64,000 bases of DNA from Antilocapra americana (GCA_007570785.1 ML664199.1:16212926-16276925); one strand, 5' to 3'. Counted from the stretch's first letter, positions 33,161 to 45,784 are shown. The notes: generated by a model from the letters alone, not told the origin. Translations and numbers: made by a program.

Positions 33161-33279
33161 GTTGAAGACTATCAGAAGAGTCCTACAACCAAAGATATAA
33201 GGAAAACACCACATTGAGACAGGTAGAAGGAAAAGAAAAGTGATCTAGTCAGAACCTACAAGACTGGTGTGTGTGTGCA

Positions 33280-33496
33280 TGCTAAGTGGCTTCAGTCATG
33301 TCCAAGACCGTGCAACCCTATGGACTGCAGACTGCCAGGTTTCTCTGTCCATGGGATTCTCCAGGCAAGAATACTGGAGTGGGCTGCTATGCCCTCCTCC
33401 AGGGGATCTTCCCGACCTAGGGATTGAACCCGCCTCTGTTACATCTCCTGCACTGGCAGGAAAGTTCTTTACCACTAGCACCACTTGCGAAGTCCC
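33280..33496 (-). mobile_element. Bov-tA SINE
   Basis: Reverse Bov-tA inside the L1 5' UTR: body 'CTTCAGTCATGTCCAAGACC', 'AATACTGGAGTGGGCTGC', and head 'GATTGAACCCGCCTCTGTTA' ending 'GCGAAGTCCC'. A short TG run (33269-33276) precedes it. Confidence 0.92.
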
Positions 33497-33829
33497 AAGC
33501 CTGGTGGGTCACCCCAAAGAGGCAGGGGATATCACAAACTTAGGAATCCTCCCTAACGAGCAAGGGGTTCAAACCTCATATTGGACATCCCAGCACAGGA
33601 GATGAACACTGAGAAAATGAGGTCCCCAGGCTGGTTTAGAAAACCAGTGGGCTTACTATAGGGCTGTGGAAAACTGAGACTCCACTCTTAAAGGGTGTGT
33701 ATATAGAACTGCATACTTTCAGTCCCAACACAGAGGCAGCAGATTAAAAAGTGCCTTTTTCTCTGGCCAATCTGTCCAGACCACCCCAGCTTGTCCCCAA
33801 CATACACTGGGCTCTGGTTGCCAATAAAC

Positions 33830-34219
33830 TCCAGGAGAAACCACAGCTCACAGGCCCCCATCCAGCTCCTGCCCCACCCTCACCAAAGCAGTGACCATCA
33901 TCACGTGGCTCCAGCCCAATGCCCCATGAGAAAGGCAACTATCATCATACCCCAGAAGAAGCCATGGCTTGCACCAGGCTGTTCCTCCAGCTTCTGTAGC
34001 TCCATCCTATCCTTTGCCAAAGCAGCAACTGCCAGAATGCCCTGGGAGAAGCTGTGGCTCACACTGAGCTCTGATTCTAGCCCTTCTGGCTCCAGTCTAC
34101 CCCTGGCCAGGGTGCAGCCACCTGTATATCCCAGGAGAATCCTAGCCCATGCCAAACTCCAGCTCTAGCCTTTTCCCTCTGTCTCAATCCCACTCTAATA
34201 AGGCAATGCCCCAGTGCAT
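33830..34219 (+). repeat. Degenerate tandem array, 90-bp unit (L1 5' UTR monomers)
   Basis: Units start at 33950, 34040 and 34130, exactly 90 bases apart, each opening 'CCC(A/T)G(G/A)(G/A)AGAA' followed by a C/T-rich 'CTC(C/T)AG...' part. An earlier 120-bp unit begins near 33830 and a partial one follows near 34218. The first 31 bases of the 33950 and 34040 units agree at about 70%. Because 90 is divisible by three, the array leaves a false open frame (33791-34168). Confidence 0.75.
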
Positions 34220-34663
34220 GGTGGAAAAAGTCCCAGCCTACACTCAATTCAGATTCAACTCTCCCATCAAAGCCACTGGGCACACACAGAGTACATAGGG
34301 ACATGCCCACACAAGGACACACCTGCAAGACCAGGATAAGTAACCATTTCACCTAATCTCATAGAGATAAACAGAGAAGGTAAAAGAGAGAGAGAGAAGA
34401 CAGAGGAATACATTCCAAATGAAAGAACAAGATGAAACCTCAGGGAAAAACCACGAATGAAATGAAAACTAAATAACTGACCTAATAAAGCATGCAAAGC
34501 AATGGTCATAAAAATGCTCACTGAGCAATGAAGGAACACTGTAAGAACTTCAACAAAGACCTGGAAAATATAGAAAAGAACTACTCAGAACTGAAGAATA
34601 AAATAACTGAAATGAAAAATATACTAAAAAAATTAACAGCAGATTAGAAACATACCATCTCCC

Positions 34664-37370
34664 AAGTCTGAATCAGGAAGAAATAGAAAATATCAATAGA
34701 CCAATTACCAGTAATAAAATTGAATCAGTAATTTTAAAACTCCCAATAAATAAAAGTCTAGGACCAGATGACTTCATAGGGAAATTCTACCAAACATTTA
34801 AGAGTTAATACTTATCCTTCTCAACAATATTTCAAAGTATTGAAGAGGAAGAACACTTTCAAACTCATTTTATGAAGCCACCATTACCCTGATACTAAAA
34901 CCAAACAAATACACTACAAAAAAAAGAAAATTACAGACCAGTATCCCTAATTAGCAAAGTGAAAAAAATCCTCAAAATATTAGCAAACAATTAAACAAAA
35001 CAATAAAAGGCTAAGATACAATGATGACCAAATGGGATTTATCCCATGGATGCAAGGATGGTTCAACATCTGCAAGCCAATTAACACATTAACAAAAAGA
35101 AAGATAATCACATGATCATCTCAATAGATGCAGGAAAACTTCTGACAAAATTCAAAATTTTGTCGAAAAAGTTTTATGATTAAAACTCTCAATACAGTGT
35201 ATATAGAGGAAATATAACTCAACATAAGGGGACCAAAGCCAACATCATACTCAATAGTATGATGGTAAAAGCATTTTTCTCTAAGATTGGGACTAAGATG
35301 ATACCCACTCTCACCATTATTATTCAACACAGCATTGCAAGTGCTAGTCATAGCAATCAGACAAGAAAATAGAAGTAATGCAAATTGGAAAAAAAGTAAA
35401 ATTATCACTGTGCAGATGAATGATACTTTAAGAAAATTCTAAAAATGTGACCCAAAAAGCTATCAGAATTAATAAATTCAGTAAATTCAAAGGATACAAA
35501 ATTAATATACAGAAATTTGACCCATTTCTATACACTAGCAACAAAGTATCAGAAAGAGAAATTAAGAAAAAAAATTTATAATTGCATCAAAAAATAAGAT
35601 ATGTAGGAGTTACTAGGATTTACTCCTATCTAACCAAGGAGGTAAAAAAAAAACTATACTCAGAAAACTATTAGACATTGGTAGAAGAAATTGACTATGA
35701 CACAAATAAATACAAAGATATACCATGCTTTTGGATTAGAAGAGTTGATGTTAAAATGACCATACTACCCAAGGCAATAGATTCAATGTCATCTTGTGGA
35801 AATTCGACGTAATTTTGTGGAAAATGCCATTGGCATTTTAATAAAACTAGAACAAATAATTCTAAAATTTTCATGGAAACACAAAAGATTCCAAATAGCC
35901 AAAACAATTTTTGGGAAAGAACAGAGCTATAGGTATTGTGCTCCTTGGTTTCAAACTATGCTGCAAAGCTCAATCACAAAAACAGTATGGTAGTACACAA
36001 AAACAGACACCTGGATCCATGGAACAGAATAGAGAGCCCAGAAACAGGTCCACTCTTATACGGCAAATCTACAACAAAGGAGACAAGACTATACAATGGT
36101 GAAAAGATCACCTGTTTAATAAACGGTATTGAAAAAAACACGACAGCTATATGCAAAATAATCCACCATAAAACTTCTAGAAGAAAGTATTTGCTTTAGT
36201 GATATTTTTTAGATCTGTCTCTTCAGACAAGGTAAATAAAAGCAAAAATAATTAAATGAGACTACATCAAACTAATAAGCTTTGCACAGTGAAGGAAACT
36301 ATCAACAAAATGAAAAGGCCACCTACTGAATAGAAAAAGTTACTTGTAAGCAATAATCCAGTATGGAGTTAATATTCAAAGCACACAATGAATTAATACA
36401 AGTCAACACCAAAAAAAAAAAAAAAACAGACAACATGATTAAAAAATGAGCAGAGGACCTGAATAAATATTCTCCCAAAGGTGACAGATAGCCAACAGAC
36501 ACATGCAAAGATGCTTAACATCACTAGTCAACAGAGAAACACAAATCAAACCACTGTGAGATGTCACCTCATATCTGTCAGAATGGCTGCTATCAAAAAA
36601 AGAAGAAATAACAATTGTTGCCAAGGATATGGAGAAAAGGGAACACTGATGCATTGTTAGTAGGATCATAAATTGGTGCAGCCACTATAGAAAATAGTAT
36701 GGAGGGTCTCAAAAAATTAAAAATAGAACTGTCACACGATCCAGCAATTTCACTTCTGAGTACTTACCCAAAGAAAACAAAAACACTGACTTAAACAGAT
36801 ATATGCGTTCCAATGTTCATTGTAGCATTCTTTACAACAGCCAAGATATGAAAGTGTCCATCAATACACGAATGGATACAGAAGATGTGGTACACACATA
36901 CACAAAATGGAATTTACTCAGCCATAAAAAAATCTTGCCAGTTGCAATAGTGTGGATGTATCTAAAGTGTATTTTGCTAAGTGAAGTAAGTCAGAAAGAG
37001 AATACCAGTACTGCATAATCTCACTTACTGATGGAGCCTAAAAAGCATAACAAACAAGACAGGAAAAACAGATTCACAGATAGAAGAAATGCTGTTGTCA
37101 GAAGGGAGCAGGGCTGAAGTAGTAGAAATAGGTGAAGGAGATTAAGAGATATAAAACTCCAGCCATATAATAAACAAGCCACAATGATGCAATATATCAT
37201 CTAAGGAAGATGGTCAATTATATTATAACAACTTTATATAGGGACAGATGGTTACTAGACTTAGTGAGATGATCATTTCATAAGGTATGCAAATGTCAAA
37301 TCATGTAGTACACCAGAAGCTAACATAATATTGTATTGTACATCAACTCTGCTTCAATTTAAAATGTCAG
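34664..37370 (+). pseudogene. L1 ORF2 remnant (reverse transcriptase to 3' end)
   Basis: Decayed L1 ORF2, whose intact product is the endonuclease/reverse transcriptase of L1. Sequence starts at the RT entry ('TCTAGGACCAGATGACTTCA', 'ACCATTACCCTGATACTAAA'), passes a degenerate catalytic YADD region near 35405-35430 ('GTGCAGATGAATGATAC') and runs through the C-terminal part. It ends with 'TACACCAGAAGCTAACATAA' and 'TACATCAACTCTGCTTCAAT'. The endonuclease and most of ORF1 are missing, because the preceding sequence jumps from ORF1 start to RT at about 34664. Stops and frameshifts are frequent, and the longest residual frames are about 90 codons or on the wrong strand. Together with 32968-34663 it forms one internally deleted L1 of about 4.4 kb. 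Confidence 0.8.
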
Positions 37371-37861
37371 AAACAAATGCCACACAGAAAGCCATAGAAC
37401 AAAAAGAACCATCAAAATAAGGCCCTGGTATAGACAGAGCTTCTTGACTCAATGAATAATTTATACAGTCTGTAAAGCCAGCACCTGGGAACTGCTAATT
37501 TAATTAGTTTGTATTGAACACTTGATTGTAGTAGGCCAAGATTTCAGACTAGTTTGACAGCTGTTTTCATTACTTATAATTAATCTGTGGCATTCGGCTC
37601 TCTTTGACACCTTGCTTGGACTTTAAGGTCCACTTAGTTTTGTTTGGTCTGAAAAATCAGTTCCATCAGGTGACATCATGTCATTGTTATATCCCCTTTA
37701 TTTTCCCTAATTCTAACAATTTATGTGATAATAGCAGAGAGTCTCGCCTGCTTAAGGACACTCCATCTACCTGCTGTGGTCTCATTGGTCCTGCTCGAGG
37801 AACAAGCACCATGTGGGCCCAGCATCTCCCCAGAAAGCTTTTCTCAACAGCCTCAATTTTC
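37371..37861. other. Non-coding DNA, nothing recognised
   Basis: No repeat or exon could be supported. Open frames at 37604-37957 and 37725-38102 overlap in different frames. Confidence 0.45.
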
Positions 37862-38010
37862 ACAAACGCATTCATTTATTTATTCACCATTTGGCACACA
37901 TTCACCAAGTCACTTATGCCAGGCACAGCAGGAAGCAATGGAGTTAGGGTCAAATAAAACTGAGTCCTTATCCCTGAGGAGTTTCAGTCCAGTGAAAGAC
38001 ACAAAAAGGA
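37862..38010 (-). repeat. L2 LINE 3' end, reverse
   Basis: 'CGCATTCATTTATTTATTCA', 'CACTTATGCCAGGCACAGCA' and 'GAGTCCTTATCCCTGAGGAG' resemble reverse-complement L2 ends. Confidence 0.55.
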
Positions 38011-38127
38011 AACTAATATTAAAACTTTACATCAAACTCCACCTTAATATTTGCAGGCCCAGGCAGAGAGTACAAATAGAGGCCTTCATACCGTGTATCT
38101 AAATATCAAGATGGTATATATCAAGCT

Positions 38128-38322
38128 TGTTTTGTTGTTAAATCATGTCTGACTCTTTTGTGACCCCATGGACTGTAGCCTTCTAGGCTCCTCTGTCCAT
38201 GAGGCAAGAATACTGGAGGGTTGCCATTTCCTTCTCCAGGGGATCTTCCCAACCCAGGGGTCAAACTTGTGTCGCTTGCATTGGTAAGCGGATTCTTTAC
38301 CACTGAGCCACAGGGGAAGCCC
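38128..38322 (-). mobile_element. Bov-tA SINE with exact 12-bp TSD
   Basis: Reverse Bov-tA bounded by the direct repeat ATATATCAAGCT at 38116-38127 and 38323-38334. The body is slightly shortened: 'CCATGAGGCAAGAATACTGG' lacks the usual 'GGGATTCTCCA'. Confidence 0.95.
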
Positions 38323-38334
38323 ATATATCAAGCT

Positions 38335-38699
38335 AGCAAAAAGTTAAGTAAAATATGTTCTCTACTGCTATCTTAATAAATTTAACTTCAGAACAACCCA
38401 GAAAGTAGGCTCAAATTTAGAACTAGAAGAACAGAAAATCCAGCCCCTAGCCTCTGTCTCACTGCCTTTCCTTTCTCTTCCTGCCTTCAACTCCATGCTG
38501 TGCATCAAGGGTCTTGGCATACATGTGTGTGGACACCTTGCACATGTCCATGTTCATCCAGATTCTCCCCCAAAAACTGCCCCTCAATGGACCTGGGGGA
38601 GAAACCCATATAAGCTCTAGAAACAGACTCAGGACAGAGAGTTTTAAAGCCTGAGGATGGAGGTACCCCATCAAGAGGACAGAGCAGAACATTTAAACA
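38335..38699. other. Non-coding DNA, nothing recognised
   Basis: The open frame at 38459-38692 (-) has no recognisable features. Confidence 0.45.
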
Positions 38700-38850
38700 C
38701 AGTATTTTTCAAACATTTTTGTACATGAAGATCACCTGGAAAGCAAATTAGACCATAATTTCCTGGGCCCCACTTTCAGAGATGAGGCTTTAGTAGGTAT
38801 GGGATGGGGCCCAAGAATTTTAATTTCTAACAATATCTATAAGATGCTAA
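38700..38850 (-). repeat. MER5A-like (hAT-Charlie), diverged
   Basis: 'GAAGATCACCTGGAAAGCAA', 'CCTGGGCCCCACTTTCAGAG', 'GGATGGGGCCCAAGAATTTT' and 'AATTTCTAACAATATC' are the reverse of MER5A. Confidence 0.75.
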
Positions 38851-39229
38851 TGAAACGGAGGAGAACCCTGCATCCCTACTCCAAGTACAGGGGCTCTTCC
38901 ATGTCCCCGTGCCTTTTTATTTGTAGAAAAACTGAAGTCTCTCAGCCCTCCCTGAGTCACAAAGGAGGAGGCTCAAGCAGCTAATGACTAGGATGACAGA
39001 GTCACAGATCAGTGTCTGATACACATTCCTGAGTTGTCTTACAGATACTGTAATTGCTACAAGAAGGAAAAAGCTACCCACATGTTGCCCAGACTATAGC
39101 CATGACATAAGCTGCTATCTCTACGGCTAGCACAATTCCAAGAATCTGCCTCAAGAGAATGGGATTAATTTTACTGCTCATAATCATCTATATGTTGTGG
39201 ACATCAAAATAATTATAACTTGCTCTGCC
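38851..39229. other. Non-coding DNA, nothing recognised
   Basis: No feature could be supported. Confidence 0.4.
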
Positions 39230-39890
39230 TGTATGTAGTAAGCAGGCAACTAAAATGGCCAGCAAAGAGATGCCACAGTCTCACGTTGTCACCCTATGTC
39301 AGCATGAAGTTATGGAAGATGGACTTTTGCCTGTAATTCCATAGAAATGGAACGATGTCTGACAAGTAGGGATTTGTGAGCAGCTCTTTTGCCCCCTTCT
39401 GTTTGCCTATTTCTGTTCTGTTTAAACCTTATAGAAATGAGATCACTATTTAATATTCAACCTAACTCCTGACTTAGCTTTACTAAATTCACACAATACC
39501 TTGCCTAACTTGTAGATTCTTCTTCTAGATTAAAAGAAATGGAAATGAAGATTTAAGTAGTTAAAGAATGATCAGCTTTTTACCTGCAACAGCCCACTTA
39601 GCAATCCTATAGATGAGATAACACCTGAAGAAAGATCATGAGGAATCAGTCAGCCTGCAGGCAATGGAAAATGACCCAGAGTTGTTCTCTTGCCTCAATG
39701 ATTAACTGAGATTCTTTCCTCCTTTTTTCTCCTTTTTCCTTCAGCAGAACCTTCTCAGTTGCTTTGGGGACATAAGTCCACCTTCTCCCCAGATTGCCAG
39801 CTTTTCTGACTAGAGCAACTTTCTGCCAAAACTCGCTTCTTGAGTATTAGCTCTTGAGCAGCCAGCTGCAAAACCTGACTTCAGTTATAC
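39230..39890 (+). mobile_element. Probable ERV1-type solo LTR, forward
   Basis: The 3' part has the make-up of an LTR R/U5: 'CCACCTTCTCCCCAGATTGC', then a decayed AATAAA position ('GACTAGAGCAAC'), 'CTCGCTTCTTGAGTATTAGC', and an end around 'CTTCAGTTATA' where CA is expected. A pyrimidine stretch (39713-39740) precedes it. The 5' edge (TG at 39230) is a guess and no TSD was found. Confidence 0.45.
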
Positions 39891-40110
39891 TGATGCTGCC
39901 TCTGATGCTAAATTTTATGTGTGATCTTAACTGGGTTGTGGGATGTTCAGAGTTCTGAGTAAACCTTCTTTCTGGATATGTCTACTAAGATATTTTCAAA
40001 AGAGATTAGCATTTGAATTGGTGAACTGAGTAAAGCAAATGGTCCTTCCCAATGTGTGCAGGCACCATCTAATCCATTGTGGGCCTTAATAAAGTGGATG
40101 AACGTTCATC
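39891..40110. repeat. Ancient interspersed repeat, family not named
   Basis: 'TGCTAAATTTTATGTGTGATC', 'GAGATTAGCATTTGAATTGG' and 'AACTGAGTAAAGCAAATGGTC' match a widely dispersed mammalian repeat that I recognise by sight but cannot name safely. Confidence 0.45.
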
Positions 40111-40256
40111 ACATATTTTAACTAAGAGAAGTCAGCAAGGTAGAGGGAGCAAAAGAGGGAAACAGTTGAAGTGAAGACATTCCATCAGAGGGGAGCACTG
40201 GTATAGAGGCAGAAACATTACATACAACAGTGAGTTTAAGAAAGAATCTGTTTAAC

Positions 40257-40733
40257 TTTGAAGGTATTATGCTCAATGAAATAGGTCAGATAGAGAAATA
40301 AAAATACTGTGTATGATTCCACTTATAAGAATTCCACTAAAAGAATACAACAAACTAGTGAATATAAGAAAAAAGAAACAGACTCACGGATTACAGAGAA
40401 CAAACCAGTGGGGAAAGGAAAGAGAGGAAGGGCAATAAAGGAGTAGGAGATTAAGAGGTATGCACTATTACATATAAAATAAACTACAAGGTAAACATTT
40501 ACATTCCATCTTTATCTTAACATTTGAATCAGATTTATTCTTATTCAGTATCATGTCATTATAAATTTGTTTCTTTCTTGAAAAAAGGTAAATGATGTTC
40601 TTAGAATATTGACAGATTTATTTAATGATTAAAAAGACTTGATTTTTAAAAAGTAAATAAAATAAGCTATAAGAATATAGTATGTAACACAGGGAATATA
40701 ACCAATATTTTACAATAACTATAATAGAGTATA
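40257..40733 (+). mobile_element. L1 3' end, left part, host of nested insertions
   Basis: L1 3' blocks: 'TTATGCTCAATGAAATAGGTC', 'GAAACAGACTCACGGATTAC', 'TATAAAATAAACTACAAGG', and after a foreign insert (40491-40657) 'CACAGGGAATATAACCAATA'. It breaks at the BovB target site ATAATAGAGTATA (40721-40733) and resumes at 43983. Confidence 0.88.
40491..40657. other. Unidentified 167-bp insert with imperfect 16-bp TSD
   Basis: The insert interrupts the L1. The L1 target TAAAATAAACTACAAG at 40475-40490 recurs as TAAAATAAGCTATAAG at 40658-40673 (14 of 16 identical). The insert is AT-rich and ends in an A-rich stretch (TTTTTAAAAAGTAAA). I do not recognise its source. It behaves like a retroposed RNA or a very diverged SINE. 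Confidence 0.6.
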
Positions 40734-41045
40734 AGTTAAATAAGCAGGGTGACTATCTACAGCCTTGATGTACTCCTTTCTCAATCTGGAAACATTCCGT
40801 GTTCCATGCCCAGTTCTAACTGTTGCTTCTTTACCTGCATACAGTTTCACAGGAGACAGGTAAGGTAGTCTGATATTCCCATCTCTTTAAGAATATTCCA
40901 CAGTTTGTTGTGATCCACACAGTCAAATGTTTTAGCATAGTCAATGATGTAGAAGTAGATGTTTTTCTGGAATTCTCTTGCTTTTTCCATGATCCAACAG
41001 ATGTTGGCAATTTGATCTCTAGTTCCTCTTCTAAATCCTCTTCTA
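40734..41045 (-). mobile_element. BovB, inverted 5' segment, first part
   Basis: Reverse-complement BovB RT sequence: 'AAGTTAAATAAGCAGGGTGAC', 'AATATTCCACAGTTTGTTGTG', 'TTGGCAATTTGATCTCTAGTT' region. It starts directly after the first TSD copy and is interrupted by the HNRNPK retrocopy at 41046. Confidence 0.93.
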
Positions 41046-41191
41046 GACGCTTGTTCTCTGTCTAGCTGTGACCGGCTGAGGAGGCGCGGCGGCGTAGGGA
41101 CGGTACCCTTACCGGGCTACTACAGCACTAGGGTGTCAGTTGGTCCCGCCCAGAACACTTCAGTTCTGCTCTGGAAGGATATATTTAATAA

Positions 41192-42613
<1,422 letters not shown>

Positions 42614-43038
42614 GACTAGTGAAGAACTGAAGGAGTCCTGCATCTTTTTTTTTTTATCTGCTTCTGTTTAAAAAGCCAACATTCCTCTGCTTCATAGGTG
42701 TTCTGCATTTGAGGTGTAGTGAAATCTTTGCTGTTCACCAGATGTAATGTTTTAGTTCCTTAAGAACAGGGTCGGGGGCGGGGGTGGGTGTGCAAAACCT
42801 AACATTGAAATTTTGAAACAGCAGCAGAGTGAGTGAATTTTAATTTTTGTTCATTGTTGGTGGTTTAAAGAAGTCCCCCCATGTAATTATTGTGAACACT
42901 TTGCATTGTGGTCACTGTAACATTTGGGGTGGTGGGACAGGGAGGAAAAGTAACAGTAGTCCATATGTCCCTGGCATCTATTCAGAGCAGTGTGCAGAAT
43001 GTAATGCTCTTTTGTAAGAAACGTTTTATGATTTTTAA

Positions 43039-43044
43039 AATAAA
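43039..43044 (+). terminator. Polyadenylation signal AATAAA of the HNRNPK copy
   Basis: Canonical hexamer 12 bases upstream of the start of the poly(A) tract at 43057, at the usual spacing. It is inherited from the parental mRNA 3' end. Confidence 0.9.
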
Positions 43045-43087
43045 TTTAGTGAACCTAAAAAAAAATAAATAAATAAATCCTCTTCTA

Positions 43088-43147
43088 AATACTTTTCTAA
43101 ATCCAGCTTGAACATGTGGAAGTTCTTGGCTCATACACTGTTGAAGC
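43088..43147 (-). mobile_element. BovB, inverted 5' segment, remainder
   Basis: Reverse BovB continues after the retrocopy: 'TCTAAATCCAGCTTGAACAT', 'CATACACTGTTGAAGC'. It ends at the inversion junction, where GAAGC (43143-43147) belongs equally to the reverse and forward parts. Confidence 0.9.
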
Positions 43148-43969
43148 ACAAGCTGGAGTCAAGATTGCCGGGTGAAATATCCAAAACCTCAGATATGCAG
43201 ATGATACCACCCTTATGGCAGAAAGTGAAGAAGAACTAAAGAGCCTCTTGATAAAGATGAAAGAAGAGAGTGAAAAAGCTGGTTTAAAACTCAATATTCA
43301 GAAAACTAAGATCGTGGCATCCATTCCCATCACTTCATGGCAAATAGATGGGGAAACAATGAAAACAGTGACAGACTTCATTTTCCTGGGCTCTAAAGTC
43401 ACTGCAGATGGTGACTGCAGCCATGAAATTCAAAGACACTTGCTCCTTGGAAGAAAAGCTATGACAAACCTAGACAATGTATTAAAAAGCAGAGACATTA
43501 CTTTGCTGACAAAGGTCCATCTAGTCAAAGCTATGGTTTTTCCAGTAGTCATGTATGAATGTGAGTTGGACCATAAAGAAGGCTGAACACCGAATAATTG
43601 CTGCTTTTGAAGTGTGATGTTGGAGAAAACTCTTGACAGTTCCTTGGACTGCAAGGAGATCAAACCAGTCCATTCTAAAGGAAATCAGTCCTGAATATTC
43701 ATTGGAAGGACTGATGCTGAAGCTGAATCTCCAATATTTTGGCCACCTGATGTGAAGAGCCAACTCATTAGAAAAGATCCTGGTGCTGGGAAAGATTGAT
43801 GGCAGGAAGCGAAGGGGATGACAGAGAATGAGATGGTTGGATGGATGGCATCACCGACACAATTGACATGAGTTTGAGCAGGCTCTGGGAGATGATGAAG
43901 GACAGGGAAGCCTGGCATGCTACAGTGCATGGGGTTGCAAAGAGTCTGACTCTACTGAGCGACTGAACA
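43143..43969 (+). mobile_element. BovB, forward 3' segment
   Basis: Forward BovB starts at 'GAAGCACAAGCTGGAGTCAA', includes the catalytic YADD coding site ('AGATATGCAGATGATACCAC') and the C-terminal region, and ends 'CTACTGAGCGACTGAACAAT'. The second TSD copy ATAATAGAGTATA is at 43970-43982. With the reverse arm it forms one 5'-inverted insertion. Frameshifts make the pol remnant inactive. Confidence 0.95.
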
Positions 43970-43982
43970 ATAATAGAGTATA

Positions 43983-44024
43983 ACCTTCAAAAATTGTGAA
44001 TTACTATATTGTACACCTGAACTT
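43983..44024 (+). mobile_element. L1 3' end, continuation after BovB
   Basis: 'ACCTTCAAAAATTGTGAATTAC' (shortened) to 'GTACACCTGAACTT' is the L1 sequence expected right after the BovB target. It is interrupted again by a Bov-tA. Confidence 0.9.
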
Positions 44025-44252
44025 GGGCTTCCCCAGCAGCTCAGTGGGTAAAGAATCCACCTGTAAGGCAGGAGATGAAAGAGACTCAGCTTCAATCTGT
44101 GGATCAGGAAGATTCTCGGGAAGAGGGCATGGTAGCTCAGTCCAGTATTCTTGCCTGGCGTATCCCATGGGCAGAGGAGCTTGGTGAGCTACAGTCCGTG
44201 GGGTCACAAAGAGACACAACTAAAGTGACTGAGCACACATGCATGCGCATCT
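44025..44252 (+). mobile_element. Bov-tA SINE inside the same L1
   Basis: Head 'GGGCTTCCCCAGCAGCTCAG', box B-like 'GCTTCAATCTG', and body to 'CACAAAGAGACACAACTAAAG'. The flanks CTGAACTT (44017-44024) and CTGTAACTT (44251-44259) look like a TSD with a one-base indel. Confidence 0.92.
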
Positions 44253-44305
44253 GTAACTTATATAATATTGTACACCAACCGTACTTCCATTTTAGAAAAG
44301 AATGG
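44253..44305 (+). mobile_element. L1 3' terminus
   Basis: 'AACTTATATAATATTGTACACC' (shortened) and 'CGTACTTCCATTTTAGAAAAG' complete the L1 3' end that hosts the nested insertions. Confidence 0.8.
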
Positions 44306-45784
44306 ATTTGTTTATCTGCAGTGAAGAGTGAGCATAGGAAAGAAGGCAAGAAGAAATAGGTATATGCATGGGGAATTTTTCAGGAGGTTTTCCCTATGCA
44401 AAAGAGATTGAAAGAAAAACAAAGCAGGCATTATGAGAAACACAAGGTTCATTTTGTACATGTTCTTCCATCCTCTCACCTCTTATGATAAATAATATCT
44501 TCAGAGTTTGCTTTGTAATTAGTCACATACCTCAAGGTGAAATCTCTGCTGATATCCTGAAGATTCTCATAAGCAGTCCATCATGACCTCACTATCCACA
44601 CATCTATATCTTGGCTCTTAAGATATAGAGTCATTTGTAGGCAATAAATGTGTGGGTGGGTCTCACAAAACAGGAATACTCATTATATGTTGATTTGACT
44701 CCCAAATGCCTGAAGTGTCAATACACTTTGCAAGAGAGTTATTAGCAATGAAAACATCAAGTTACTTCTCACTGGTGATGAACAGAATAACACAGTATGT
44801 CCCTTGTGAAGGTACTTAGGAAATATTCTTGTTTGTCAAGCCCAAACTTGATAGGCAGAGAGAGACAACAGAATGAGTTCCTAATTGGACAGAGGTTTCT
44901 GTATTATGTCTTGATCTAAATAGAGCTAATAATTCTGGCTATAATTCCCCATGTGGATCTTCCAGTAATTTATATGGAACTCAGAATAGTCTCCAAAAAC
45001 CTATCAGCCTAATAAATTTTACTAGCTCCCTTATATGTTTCTTTAACCATAGAATAAAAGCAAATGAAGAAACATTACAACACATCTTAAACTTGCATAC
45101 AATAAGAAATGGCATTGTGGTGAAGTAAATTTTCTTTGGGTTACTAACCTGGAGGGGCAGAGGGAATATTGACACTAGTTTGTTTATAAGATTGTGGCAG
45201 AAAACCTACAATGTTGTCACAAAGATGAAAAATATAGACTCTCCGGCTTGTAGTTTAGCATCTCCTTAAGGAGGTATAATTTCTTAAGTTCCTTTGTACC
45301 CAAAGCATTATATGAAGTTGGAAAAGCACTTTATGCTGTGAATGATTTTATAACAAAATTTGCTATAACCGTATTAGCCCCTTCCATAGAAAACTCACCC
45401 TCAGAAACTCCCTGAGCTGTAGGTCACAAGACAGTAGTTACCTACTGGAGGAGGGGAGTGAGGGAAGGTGAGAAAGAACTTTTTCATTACATCAAGTCTG
45501 CTCCTCATCTAGACAACCTTAATATTCCCCTCAGCTTGACTAAATTTTAGACAGCCTACTTCACTTTGAGATGTAAAATTTGTACAACTCAGGAATGTCT
45601 AACTCAAGGATCTCAAACCCATCCCCTTAAAATGTAATCATCAAGAAATATAGGACCCTTCTCCCCAGTCTCCATGGAAGGGAGGGTAGGAACCTAACTT
45701 TGATTTTCAAAAATTAGCAAACACAGAGAGCCTCATCACACTGACCAAACTCCCACTAGATTCTTTTACAGGAGGATCCCTTAG
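44306..45784. other. Non-coding DNA, nothing recognised
   Basis: No repeat or exon could be named. A TTCTTTTACAG acceptor-like sequence occurs at 45761-45771, just ahead of the coding-like stretch. Confidence 0.4.

Larger units (their letters stand above)
32968..34663 (+). mobile_element. L1 copy 2: 5' UTR with 90-bp monomers and ORF1 start
   Basis: A new L1 5' end begins with 'GGATCAAGGTGGCAGAGTAG' and 'GAAGACCCTGGACTCCCC'. It contains a Bov-tA at 33280, then 90-bp degenerate monomers (33830-34219). It reaches an ORF1-like start at about 34380-34660 ('CAAATGAAAGAACAAGATGA', 'ACTACTCAGAACTGAAGAAT'), parallel to 32640-32900 of copy 1. At about 34664 it jumps directly into reverse transcriptase sequence. 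Confidence 0.75.

Noticed and set aside
33791..34168. 125-codon open frame with internal similarity
   Set aside because: It is produced by the 90-bp tandem repeat of an L1 5' UTR, whose unit length is a multiple of three. Composition is Ser/Pro-rich and differs from any known protein.
39891..40110. Assignment to a named MER or LTR family
   Set aside because: I recognise the sequence as a common mammalian repeat but could not recall the family reliably, so it is left unnamed.
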